Below are positions 1-11,400 of a DNA stretch of 64,000 bases, piece by piece (positions within the stretch are counted from its first letter, which is position 1; each line of letters opens with the position of its first letter). This DNA comes from Alviniconcha marisindica. Lineage: Eukaryota > Mollusca > Gastropoda > Provannidae. The translations under genes and the position numbers were made by a program. The DNA lies in assembly GCA_018857735.1 (NCBI GenBank), contig JABMCL010003092.1:157001-221000 (forward strand). Direction: 5' to 3'. Below the pieces are notes generated by a model. That model was not told where the DNA came from, did not search any database, and worked only from the letters and a program-made list of their open reading frames with translations.

Positions 1-223
1 GCTACGTTTCCAGCCCTGTTCACCATCAGATTGTTGGTCATTTTTGTGAGAAACAAAAAACAAAAAAAACAAAAAATGCGTTTGTTTTGTGCCATTTTCA
101 TCCTGTAATACAGTGTAAATACCATGACATTTCAATCTCTATTTTTTGTGTTTATTAGAAATTCAGTTTAAACTATTTTCTTCCAAAAGTTTTATCAAGT
201 ATTACAACTCTTTATTACAAGGC

Positions 224-344
224 AAGTTTAACTTTTATGCTTTGATATTTACATTACGTTTGTTTCTGGGTGAATCTGGAGAGAGTCTCCAGATTCACCC
301 AGAAACAAACGTAATGTAAATATCAAAGCATAAAAGTTAAACTT
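224..344. repeat. Perfect 59-bp inverted repeat with 3-nt loop
   Basis: Bases 224-282 and 286-344 are exact reverse complements separated by three bases (283-285). I found no mismatch between the arms when reading them base by base. Nothing resembling terminal motifs or a target duplication is evident. It could be a true palindrome made by a fold-back replication event, or an assembly or library artefact. Confidence 0.9.
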
Positions 345-3300
345 TTGGGTTATGCTACTGATTATGATGCACTGGTGTTTAACATGACTTTTTCTGATGA
401 AATGCTTTAATTTTCTTCATTGCCAATGTTGCAGCTTTGACAGCAGAAATATTTTTTTGTTTTGTTTTCATGATACTTGATGTTAATGTCTATAAATTTC
501 CTTAACTGCACTCCATTAACTAGAATTGGTCTATAAACAGTAAAAGCTACTGCACATAAAGTGGCAGAGTGTGATAGTATTTTGACAGACACACACATAG
601 ACCATAGACCACACATAGATCCAACAATAGACCATGTTATCAGATCAGTCACCACCCCAAGTGCCTAAAAAAAATTTTTAATATATTGATGGCTATATAT
701 ATAATATACATATTTAGAGGTGGATTAATTGGCTAGACTGATGAATAAATAATGTGCTGGGCCTGGGGAAAGTAGTGGACTCACAGTTTTTCTCGTAAGT
801 TGAGCATCTCATTGCAGGTTCCACTATATCAAGTTGGCTCTGCATATTAGGTCTAGCCCATAACAGGACAGTGTGTGTATGACTAAGGTCATGAGGAGTA
901 TAATTTGTATGCATGTATACACCTCTCAGAAAAGAATCACTGCATTTTCAATGTACACAAAACACTGCACTGACCTCAAAAGGATCATCATCATGCAAGC
1001 TATCTTCACATGCCTGTATCAAAAAAGAAAAAAAAAGAAAAAGAAAAAAAATGCACACACACACACAAAGCAACAACAACAGCACACAAACAAAACAAAG
1101 TAAGTTGGTGTTTTATGCCCAGTCAACCGGTACGGTTATATCAGGGTGATAAACATAACAAAAAACCCTGCCAAATCATCAATTTGTAAAAAATGAAAGC
1201 TCTCTTCATCAAGCTATGCTGTGATCTGCTTTGTATTCTGCATGTAGCTGCTCCTTGAAGCACCATTTTTGGGGGTGGGAGTGGGGTGTCAATACCAATT
1301 AACAATGGACTGATTGGTGATGAAGCCAATGGCACAGGAATTCAGTGAATTAAAAACATCCAAATCAAACCCCCTGAATTGCATCATCACAAGATACTCC
1401 CCTTATAACTTTGCTCTTCTTGTGTCTCCATACACAATTTTAGTTGGTTGTTACCTTAATGAAGTGGGAAGTATGCCAGGACGAAAGTTTACAACAGACA
1501 TTTGCCATTTAATTATAGAATAACAGAACACTGCGACAAACTTTGGCTTTAGCTCACACACATCAAGTAGATCAAAGTGAATACACAATAAATTACTATA
1601 CTATAGTTAAGTTTAAAACAAGGCTGGTACAGCTGAACCCATCTAAGCAAAATGGCTGGCACCATCAAAAGGCTAATCACCTAATGAGTTAGTAAATGGA
1701 TTTTAACATCCTATCCTAACTGAACAGGGTCACCTTAGGACTATCATTGTATCAAACTGTCATTTATAAGCAAATGCACATTTCAAAACTTTGTGTATTG
1801 ATGAAAACCCTTTCTCAAGTCAAATCTACAAAGGCAACCCATAATGAAATGTAAAACAAAACATACACAAACTGTTACATTAAACACAAAAGACCTTCCT
1901 TTCAAAAAAATTGTCTCAACAGAACATAAACAAAGACAAGTGCAGAGTACAGTAGGGATAATCAAGTCCCATTGTCTTTGGCAAAATTTCATGCAAAATC
2001 AGTACTGTTTGTTTGTTCATCACTTTACAGCTAAATACCAATTTCAATAAATATAGTATGTCCAGAAGTGATCAGTTGCTGTACAAGGCTGTTCAAAGAA
2101 TACAAATTAGATCTCTTTTAATTTGGCTACTGCACTCAAGGTTACAAAAATGTTATGTTGTTTAACGCCCAGTCAACCATGGTCACAGTAGGATGAAGTA
2201 CAATTCATCAAATGACAAATGTACAGATCATGCACAAAGACCTGTACATGTTAAGTGGGCAGTGCCAACAACAGCATGATCCTAGACTTGTAGCCAACAC
2301 CGAACACATTGATGTGTCCAGTTTCCAAACTGAGTGACCCATATTTTGACAGCTTATCCATATTTGTTTCTTTCTTTCTGAACTTAGAAAACTAGAAATG
2401 ACAAAACTAAAACTAAACACAATGTGTGTCATCTTCATGCCCCCCCCCCCCCCCCCAGCCTAGATATTGTCGACTGCAGGGTTACTGTCAGCGTGTGTAT
2501 ATAAATATATAATGATATACTGGACATTACATATTGCATGCCCACTTTGCTTGCACTTGGTCTGGTTTAGCACATGCATCAACATACTTGTTTCATTGCA
2601 GTGGTACAGAAAACAGAGAACTGCCGAACAGTCAATGAAGTTTTGAATGTTCACTGTTAGTGTTACCTTGACTTTGACCAAAGCAATCCCATCTTTTCAC
2701 AAGCCACTCTGACTAACATTGATGTACAATCAAATTAAGTTTGTTGGCAAAAGGATCAGCAGTTCAGAATATGTACTAGAAACAGTCATATTTTGATTAT
2801 GAGCCCTGACCTTAACAGCAACCCAATTTTCTTTCTTTCTTGAATTTTCTGATGATATGCCACCATTCCAAGTTTGGTTACAAAATGTCAAAAGGCCGAG
2901 TATTTCAGAAGATATCTTCTGGACAAAACCTGGACAGATGGACATAGTGATTCCAGTATATATATACACCACATCTCTTCATAATATGATAATGTTGGAG
3001 AGGGTAAAAGACAAAAACAAAACAAACAAAAACTGAAAAACAATGAGGCCTGCAAAAGTGTAGGTCAATATATATTTCTGTAGAATAATGTCACATCTAC
3101 TATGCAAATCACTTGGTGACTTACTCAGTTACTTAATGTGCAGCTTACTAAAGTATAAGTTAATAATTCCTGCACAACTATACAATAAAATGAAAACTTT
3201 TGATTCCACAGTGCTTTGTAACATGTATGCAAGTGTGTGGATGTAACATTTGTAAAACTAAATCAGAATTTCAGCTACTGTTAGTGTCACAATCACTGAG

Positions 3301-3640
3301 TGAAAAGTGAAGTAGAGTGAAAGTCCATCATAGGACAATTTTATCATTTGGGTCTTTTGACCCAAATGAGTTGCTAACATTATATTCATAGTCATGCAGA
3401 AAAACTAGCTTATATATAATGTAATATGTAAATTGTAACATGGATGTATAAATTTAACTCATTGTCAATATGTCATATCAAAGGTTTGCTTTCTGTACAA
3501 TTCACTTAAAAATCTTCACCTGCAATTCACACCGAGACATTGTAACTTATACACATTATATATGTGTAATGTATGTTACATTTTTCACATCAGAACATGC
3601 CAGTGGTAAACACATTGCCACATCCTGTCAACATTTGAAG
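345..3640. other. Unassigned region downstream of the Kelch gene
   Basis: I find no convincing gene here; the open frames are short and show no recognisable domain. It contains short copies of dispersed repeats: a segment resembling 'gttggtgttttatgcccag' near 1100 and a related one near 2155, and a segment containing 'cagggtcacc' near 1725 that is related to copies near 25045, 34015 and 49425. A C homopolymer lies near 2443-2457. The part nearest 3640 probably includes the 3' UTR of the minus-strand Kelch gene, but I did not identify its polyadenylation site. Confidence 0.5.
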
Positions 3641-5338
3641 CTACAAATGCTGGGTAAGTTTTGGAAAGGCTGTCCTGCGCAGAATCACCATGCAACAGCA
3701 CGCAGCACTAGCAGAAGAGAAAAGTTGGTGGCTGAGCACCACTGTCTTCCCCGAGTCTGCGTCCACCTGAATAAAGTCAGCAAAGTGGCCAGAGCCAGAG
3801 CCAGAGGGGTAGCGTGTTTCCCCCCCAACAATCACCATGCCACTGGGTCTGTTGACAAAGCCAAAGTTGTACCGGTCAAAGTTGGGCAGGGTGGCATGCG
3901 GATAGATGGCACCATCCTCCGACACCTTCATCACTGTCCCATTGGTCCAGGCCACAAAAGCCTCATCAGCCACTGTCACAGCTTTACTCTCTGTCACTGG
4001 TACTGAGAACCTGCTGATCACGCATGATGTGTTAGTGCGAGTGTTGTATGCCTGAATCTCTCGCCGTCTCACACTCCCATGGGCACGGCCGCCAAAGACG
4101 AGGATGACATCACCAGCAATGGTAGCTGAGGCAGAGTAGACGCCCAGCTGCAGGTGACCCACTGCCTTCCACAAGTCATCTTCTGTGCTGTAGCGCGTGA
4201 CCACATCAGAGGCACCATCCCGCTTGTTGCATCCACCTACTGCATAAATAAAGTCCCCACTCACCACCATCTCATGATAGCGACGTCGATCTGGCATCTC
4301 TGACACCTCAAGCCAGAAGTCCTCCTCACTGTCATACTTCAGCATGTAGCCTTTCCGTAGGGAGATCCCAGAGATGTAAATGTGGTTGTTGTGAACACAG
4401 GTTGCATATCCCACACCAGGATCAAATGGCAAAGGGTGAAGTTTATGCCAGGTGGACAGACTGAAACTGTATGCATGCACACCTGGCAGCATTTTAGTGG
4501 ATTTGTGCACACCCATCACCACCAGCATTTCCTCATAGTTGCGACAGCGACGACCTATTGTCAGTTCTGAGGATGCTCCCACCAAGGACATGCGGCGTGG
4601 GTGCTCTGGCAACAGGGTGGAACTGGAGGCACACGTGAACTTGGAGAAGGCGAGGAGGTTGGAGTAACAGGCAGGGGACAGCAGGTGCAGGCACAGATGG
4701 CTGACCACAGCATCAAGGTGCTGGGTACGTGAGGTCAGGTCATGTTTGATCCACTTGGTTGCAGCAACACACACAATATCCTCACTTGAGACTTTGAGGT
4801 CACTGTCGCCAATCAGCTTAAGCAGGGCTTCCAGTTCCAGGGACAGGAATTCAGCCTCCTGGCTGATGGCACCAAACTGACGCAATATGAACATGCGTGC
4901 CACCTGCTCCAGCTGCGTACAGCCAAGGCAGGCTGCCAGCTTCCAGATGCCCAAAGCATTTTCTGCAAACAGGTGATCAGCATAGTAGGCCTCGCATCTT
5001 GCCTGCAGACACTCCAGCTGAAGCAAGCCTGCGGCTCGCAGCAACTCTTCCACTGTGTCGTGTGTGATCACCTCATCATCACCTTCATAGTAGAATGTTA
5101 ACACATCCCGAAATGTAGCTGAGGAGAGGCCTGAGAGTTGGATTCTGTTGTTGACGCTCTCTCTCATCCCAGACTGAAACATGGCATGAAAGAAGTCTGA
5201 CACTGCACACAGGAAGACCTTGTGACACTTGAAGACAACGCTGTTCACTTCAATCTCAATATCAGTAAAGATGGTTTGTGTGAAGCATCGGCGGAAACCC
5301 TCCAGCACAGAGGCTGCAATTCGGCCTTTCCACTCCAT
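3641..5338 (-). CDS. BTB-BACK-Kelch (kelch-like) protein, single coding exon
   Basis: This encodes 565 aa. An N-terminal BTB domain (about residues 24-125, with FTDIEIEVNSVVFKCHKVFL and RESVNNRIQLSGL) is followed by a BACK domain (about 130-235) and a C-terminal Kelch beta-propeller (about 280-550). Kelch repeats are visible at FIYAVGG, VILVFGG and MVIVGGE. Proteins of this architecture are normally substrate adaptors for Cullin-3 ubiquitin ligases: BTB/BACK binds Cul3 and the propeller binds substrate. The start is well defined: an in-frame TAG lies 18 bases upstream of the ATG, which has G at -3 and +4. A 3' splice site just upstream (cag ending at 5414) indicates a 5' UTR intron. One Kelch blade is divergent (ADEAFVAWTNGTV). 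I cannot assign a specific KLHL orthologue. The gene is divergent from ASNSD1. Confidence 0.9.
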   Translation of the reverse strand: MEWKGRIAASVLEGFRRCFTQTIFTDIEIEVNSVVFKCHKVFLCAVSDFFHAMFQSGMRESVNNRIQLSGLSSATFRDVLTFYYEGDDEVITHDTVEELLRAAGLLQLECLQARCEAYYADHLFAENALGIWKLAACLGCTQLEQVARMFILRQFGAISQEAEFLSLELEALLKLIGDSDLKVSSEDIVCVAATKWIKHDLTSRTQHLDAVVSHLCLHLLSPACYSNLLAFSKFTCASSSTLLPEHPRRMSLVGASSELTIGRRCRNYEEMLVVMGVHKSTKMLPGVHAYSFSLSTWHKLHPLPFDPGVGYATCVHNNHIYISGISLRKGYMLKYDSEEDFWLEVSEMPDRRRYHEMVVSGDFIYAVGGCNKRDGASDVVTRYSTEDDLWKAVGHLQLGVYSASATIAGDVILVFGGRAHGSVRRREIQAYNTRTNTSCVISRFSVPVTESKAVTVADEAFVAWTNGTVMKVSEDGAIYPHATLPNFDRYNFGFVNRPSGMVIVGGETRYPSGSGSGHFADFIQVDADSGKTVVLSHQLFSSASAACCCMVILRRTAFPKLTQHL

Positions 5339-5413
5339 GGCATGGAGGTGAAGCTATGAAGACCAACCACACTGTGTTGGACACAGTGAAACTGGCCTGG
5401 TGATAGCACTCAC
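5339..5413 (-). other. 5' UTR part of the Kelch gene exon with 3' splice site
   Basis: On the minus strand a pyrimidine-containing stretch ending in 'gtgttacag' at 5414 precedes this segment, a plausible splice acceptor 75 bases before the ATG. The upstream non-coding exon was not identified but probably lies toward 6.6-7.2 kb. Confidence 0.5.
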
Positions 5414-5479
5414 CTGTAACACAAGATGGAGAAGTTGGTGAATACCACAATACTGCACTGGTAATCATTTGAAAGGTTT

Positions 5480-6580
5480 GACTCTGAGTCTGACACTTCA
5501 GTCAGAATATATTATATATATTATATAAAATATATTTTGTATGACAACTGATCAAGACAAATATTATAATTTATAGTCAGATATAAACTCAAAATTGTGA
5601 CCAAGGTTGATAAATTCAACATAAAGTTTGTGTCAGTCTATAGTTGATAGTATATGATGCATAAGCCACTCAATGGGAAAGGTATTGAAAGCATTCTGTT
5701 TAATGTGACTTCACTCAAACCTTCACTCTTAAAAAACAAAAAGGGGGTGGGGTGGGGGGGGGAGGGCAGAAAAAAAGTTGGCGTTTCTTTACCAGGCCCT
5801 TAACCAGAAAGTGTCATAAGTGCTGGCTGCTCTGGTGGCAGCTTACTCCATTTCTAAATTATACAAATAGTTTTGGGAAGGACAGAAAACTGAATGAATG
5901 AATTAACATAAATTTATATAGTTACACTTACACAGTAACACAACGTATAAAAAACTTCCAGACAAAACCTTGTGTGTTTACAGTGCCAGATACACAGAGT
6001 GCATACAACATGTAAGCTCTCACAAGCTAAAATTAGTAAAAAGGCCATATTGTGAATGGCACTGAGCTTGTTTGACTATTTCAGTAATAGGTTATGGCTT
6101 CACAATCACTGGGACTGTGAGTGTGAGTGACTGTGGTTTGCTGCTGATTACTCCAGTGTGGACCAGGTTGTCAATGCTATACTTTCTACACCATGGCAAG
6201 CCTCCCCGTCATTTGCATTTATTGGAGGGTGGGCCAGTTTAGCAGTCATTACTGTGCTGACCCCAGTTAGTACAGTGAAACATGCCAAAGTACTTTGCCA
6301 ACATCACTCCTGAGCTCTGATTCTGAATATCGTTATTTGGTTTTAGTGTCGCTTTTACGTCCACAGAAACCATCAGGCTTATTAGGGACGGGGAGCCCAG
6401 GACGGCCATCTCGATTTTAAACAGCTCCTGAGCTCTGAATAACGTTAAAAATCAAATGTGCATAGATCCTTCGTGAAAATGGCCTGATAACAGTGATATT
6501 CAGCGGTAGTATGCAAAGCAAACAAACAGGTAAAGCATAATATTCACTTCAATAGCACATAATACAGCAGAACTTGAAAA
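5480..6580. other. Intergenic or 5' intronic region, no gene seen
   Basis: AT-rich sequence with a G-rich tract near 5742-5765. A copy of the dispersed repeat seen also at 46.0 and 61.7 kb lies near 6340-6440, recognisable from 'gtccacagaaacca' and 'aggacggcca'. No coding sequence is supported. Confidence 0.4.
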
Positions 6581-6589
6581 CTGTCTTGT

Positions 6590-7220
6590 AATCTGCATCG
6601 CACGCGACCTTACCGTACAGTCAGTTCCTCGATGATCGGGTGTCGGTAGAACATTATTTCGAACTAGTCGAAGAAAGAAGACTCGTGAAGTAGTTTTATC
6701 TTCCGTTGGATTCTTTGCAAAACCCTGAATCAACGGACCATTAAGACATTGTTATAGCATTTTTATCTCTGCTCTTCGATATGTGACAGTAATTTAAAAG
6801 TTTAACTTTCAAGACGATTATCACCTCACCTAAAACACATTTAATCGCATCATTCTGCAAAATAGGAATAAATTCTGCGCAAGACTTCCTGTTTGGGTAG
6901 TGTATAATTAGAGTTATTTCCCCTAGGCCTAGACACTTGGAACTGTCACAGAGTGCAGAGTTGAGGTAGCCGTCCTGATCTCTGTGAACGTAAAGCAACA
7001 CTGAAGCAGAAGAATGTAGAGTACTCCATTCTTGCAAAACGTGATGACAACCCGTTAATTTGAAGTTTTTTTCCCCTCTTAATGCGTAGCATTCGATGAA
7101 TACGCAAGAAGAATCAGGCAGTAAGTTTACACGAATTTGAACCACGATTTAGGCAGCGACATAGGCTTAATCAGTGAATGCAAACTTGTACAACAGGTGT
7201 ACGGGCGTTGAAGATCCCGC
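6590..7220. promoter_or_regulatory. Candidate bidirectional promoter region (Kelch gene / ASNSD1)
   Basis: This stretch has visibly more CpG dinucleotides than its AT-rich surroundings and sits between the divergent Kelch gene and ASNSD1. On the plus strand a good 5' splice site (ggca|gtaagt, GT at 7121-7122) follows an ATG at 7097, compatible with a first exon of ASNSD1, whose coding exon 1 begins just after an acceptor near 8220. No TATA box or transcript evidence is available. Confidence 0.35.
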
Positions 7221-7492
7221 GGTATTTAAAAATAACGCCAATAAGGGATTAAAAAATCTGACATATTGTTCTCGTTTTGTATTGACTGATGTGTATTCAG
7301 TATGATGGAGTAGGTAAGTTGGTGTTTTACGCCCAGTCTCAGTATGATAGAACAATATGTGATACACTGATACTGTGATAGTGATAATACCAATTGATGC
7401 ACAACATGTAAATTGTAATCCAGTACACATAGTACAGTTTACTATTACAGTACTACTACTAGTTAATATCAATTATAATATATATAATACGT

Positions 7493-7515
7493 TCTCTCTC
7501 TCTCTCTCTCTCTCC

Positions 7516-7565
<50 letters not shown>

Positions 7566-7580
7566 GTCTCTCTCACTCTC
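7493..7580. repeat. (CT)n microsatellite
   Basis: About 85 bases of near-perfect TC/CT dinucleotide repeat in the ASNSD1 upstream region. Confidence 0.9.
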
Positions 7581-8229
7581 CATAAATTTGTTGGTGGAAA
7601 CAAGATATTACTTGCCTGGAGTCATAGCTCATACCACACCCAGTCCAAGCCTTGCTTTCTCAGTGGAAGAACTGGGACCCTTCCTCCAAACACTGCTGTA
7701 ATTGGTTACAACATTTGAGAGGCAATTCTTATGTCTGTGTATCTGTCAACTGAAATGCCCTGGAAGCTTATTTATAACTGTATGTGTATACTCAGTTGTC
7801 TGACATTGTCACAGTTTCACTTTCAATGCCCCCATAAAATATGTGAAACGTTTGAGTATTAAGTCTGTGGAAGCAACACAGTAAAAATAGGCATTATAAT
7901 ATTTATGTTATAACCATTAGGGGCATCTGCCCCCAGTACAAATTGTTTTTCATTTTGATTCAAATGATTTTTATTTGTGCTGGCACAGTGGCAGTTATTT
8001 TTAAAACTAATTAAAGAGAAACACAGCCTGATGTGGTCTGTGTGGGACCTTACAAGCTTCTTGCCATTTGACATTCTGAGCACCAGTGAGACCTATGCCT
8101 ATGGCATAAACTGATGCTTGAGTTGGAGCCCATAGATGTGGTCGTCTAGTTTTACATAAAGTACCCGTGAATGTGAGATAGTGAGTATGACCAGAATAAA
8201 ATTTGCCTGTTCTCAGTCCTGCAGAAAGC

Positions 8230-8301
8230 ATGTGTGGAATCTGCTGTGTCTGTTGCCTGGCCCCGGCCACATCTAACCAGCAATGCCCTTTTCTGGACTT
8301 G
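8230..8301 (+). CDS. ASNSD1: ASNSD1 coding exon 1
   Basis: Residues 1-24, starting MCGICC, the processed-type N-terminus of glutamine amidotransferase domains with Cys2. An acceptor-like 'cctgttctcag' ends about a dozen bases upstream, so a non-coding first exon is likely. The donor is ttg|gtgcgt, phase 0. A second possible donor four bases on would shift the frame into exon 2. Confidence 0.75.
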
Positions 8302-8405
8302 GTGCGTAAGATGACAATAATTATATTATAATAATTTGTTTTTTTAATGTTAGCACAATAGTAGTTTTGTTTTCATAATTGAAGATCTTGACTAGTTCAC
8401 TCTGT

Positions 8406-8456
<51 letters not shown>

Positions 8457-11400
8457 GTGTGTGTGTGTGTGTGTGTTGTGTGTGTGTGTGTGTGTGTGTT
8501 TTCCAGGCTGGGATGTGTGTATGTTTACCAGCTGGGATTGATTATTGTTTTTTGTTTTTTCAGTGTATGTAGTGGTCAGTGCCAGTGGGACTGTTCTGGG
8601 TGAATCATGCATTTGAAATAATTGCTGCTGTTCACTTATGTTTCGAAAAATTACAGCTTGCATTACACCAGTAGTGCAAATACTGCAATAGACAGCCTTT
8701 TAAATAAATGATAATGTTTATGAACTCATTTCATCTGATTCTTGAGTCAATGTCAGGCAGGAATTACTCTGTTAAGGTGCTGATCATACATTTTATATAT
8801 ATATATATATATATAAATACACAATTATCATAATAATATTTATAATGATAATACACAATTGGTTTCAGATTATATATGGCTGAGGAGTCACCATTTGAAC
8901 CTCATGCTGTTGGACCCATCCCACTTAAATGTACTGGCTGCCATACGATGCAGCTGAAACTGAATTGTTAAAGCAAGCAGAAGGTTGATGTATTCAACCG
9001 TGAAACTACTTGAGAGTTACCGTCTCTCATGACCTCCAGCCTTTCTTTCACTTAAGTTCAAATAGTGGGCACTTAATCCTGCCTTTAGCTGGCAAATGCA
9101 GTGCATCCATTTGTAATATAGCATGCTGTATTTGGAACAGACAGGTTGAAACCAATGCTTTGAGCTGTTTGCAGTGTTTCAACTGTATGACTATGTTCAT
9201 GTTGACATTTGTAATATAGCATGCTGTATTTGGAACAGACAGGTTGAAACCAATGCTTTGAGCTGTTTTCAGTGTTTTAACTGTATGGCTATGTTGACAG
9301 TGACACAGGATCTGAGATCTGTTCCTCCACTATATGGCTGAAACAGCTTGTAAAATATATATTATATCAACACCTTTGTCAAGTTACACTTAGTTACTGC
9401 TGTACCATTTTGAACACACTCTTGTTGTGGTGTCACATGCTGTTTTGGTGTTTGCTGAAATGTACTACTTAAATTTTCATCTGGTTTTTATTATTTGGCT
9501 GTGGCAGGGTTACATCAATGCCAACTCCTTCATCAGCCGTCGAGGTCCGGATGTTCATGATGGTGTTAAGTACACACTTTGGTCCACGGTTCAAGCCCTG
9601 TTTGTGGGCTTCGTTCTTCACCTGAGAGGAGACTTGACTCCACAACCCTTGACAAATGATAACGGTGATCTCTTGCTGTGGAATGGGGAAATATTTGGTG
9701 GCATTGAGGTAATTTTTGTACATGCCGTTCTCTTTTTATAATGATAATGATCATGTTGATATGCATCCGCACAGTAGCATTAGTAATTTAGTTCATTCCA
9801 CTCTGTCACTGTATCTTTTTCTTTCTTTCTTTCTTTCTTCTGATCAACTTATGTGTGGGAGTAATAATTGAAAACAGTGATAAGATTAATGTTGTGATAA
9901 ATTTTGTACTAAGCTTAGTGATTTTGCTTGAACTACTCCTTCTGATAATCTCCTTGCATAACACCAACCACCTTCCACTGTTCCAGAAATGGAGATAAAC
10001 CCTCTGAAGACAGCATGTTACTGCCCATGTGGCAGGGTAGTAAACAGTGGGCATACACACAATTCTCTCACCCTATGAAATGCATAATTTCTCAGTGTAC
10101 AGTTACACACAGAATGTTGATCTGGGGAATTACACAACAACAGCAGGAACAGCAACAACAGCAACAGCAACAGGTATCCTAGCTGCTACATGCACCACCG
10201 CTTTGATATCAGAAATGAAAGTTCAATGCTCAGATTGTGTTCAGAACAGGATCAAAGAGGCTGTGAGTACCATTTGACCAGCTGTGACATTCGGCAGTGT
10301 TTTCTACACTCAGGTCTCACTACAACAGTGTCATTGATGCCGATTAGTACAATAGTAGGATTCTGAAATCAAAATGAGCCAACAGAGCATTTTTGAAAGC
10401 AAATTCTTCACTTGTAAGTTTTTATTTTAATCTCTTTTACCTGTTGGAGAAAGGCCTACCATCTTGGCTGTAACATATTTTTGGTAGGCTAGTTTCCGTC
10501 AGTGAGTGTGTTGTCTGTTACCACAGGTGGGGGACAGTGATAATGACACACAGGTGCTGTTTGAGCAGCTGGTCAGATGCAACAGTGAGCAGGAGGTACT
10601 GACCACAGTCCAGCGTGTACAGGGGCCTTGGGCACTGGTCTTCTGGCAGGTACGACTAAGCCAGCAAGTGGTGCATAAAATGTCCCATTAGTGTTGTCCT
10701 GGATTTTTTCTTCTTCTTGGCATTGTACAGTTACACTGACACCACTGAGTGAGTGAAGACGAGTGATTGCCTCCTGATGTTCAGTTCATGTTTTGGAAAA
10801 CAACATGGCATGATTTGTCTGCCCTGGAAACATCTTGATCCATGTCCTGATGTAGACCAGTCACTAAGAGCCAAGGCATGAGGATTATTAATGAGATGCC
10901 CCAGTATTTTGAAAAAAAGTGAAATGATGTGTGATGTTGTTTTTGCTCTTCTAACCAGGCCAAGCAAGAGCGACTGTGGTTTGGAAGGGACGTGTTTGGT
11001 CGGCGTAGTCTGTTGTGGCACCTGCCTCAGGGGGAGGACGGGCTTTTTGCCGTGTCGTCTGTGCCGATCAAACCTCTGGTAAATCATCAAACAAGGCTGA
11101 GCCAACCAAGACAAGCAGAGCAAACACCCAAGCAATCAACGAAGCAAAATGCAGGCAAACATCCAAGCAATGACTGAAGTGACACAAAAACAAATGCCCA
11201 AACAATGAACAAAGCAAAACAAAAACAAACACCCAAGCAATGAACAAAGCAACACACACACAAAACACCCAAGCAGTGAACAAAGTGGCAAAAACAAACA
11301 CCTAAGCAATGAAGTAAGGGACAAAATAAACACCCAAGCAATGAACAAAGCAACACAAAAACAAACACCCAAGCAATGAACAAATCAATGCAAAAACAAA

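Noticed and set aside
6741..7145. 134-aa minus-strand open frame upstream of the Kelch gene
   Set aside because: No recognisable domain, and it lies in a probable promoter interval. I could not find splice sites linking it to the Kelch gene, so it is not called.
6590..8229. Possible ASDURF (prefoldin-like upstream ORF known from vertebrate ASNSD1 transcripts)
   Set aside because: I looked on the plus strand for the characteristic coiled-coil segment and found none. An ATG followed by a good donor at 7121 exists, but its eight codons are too few to support the claim.
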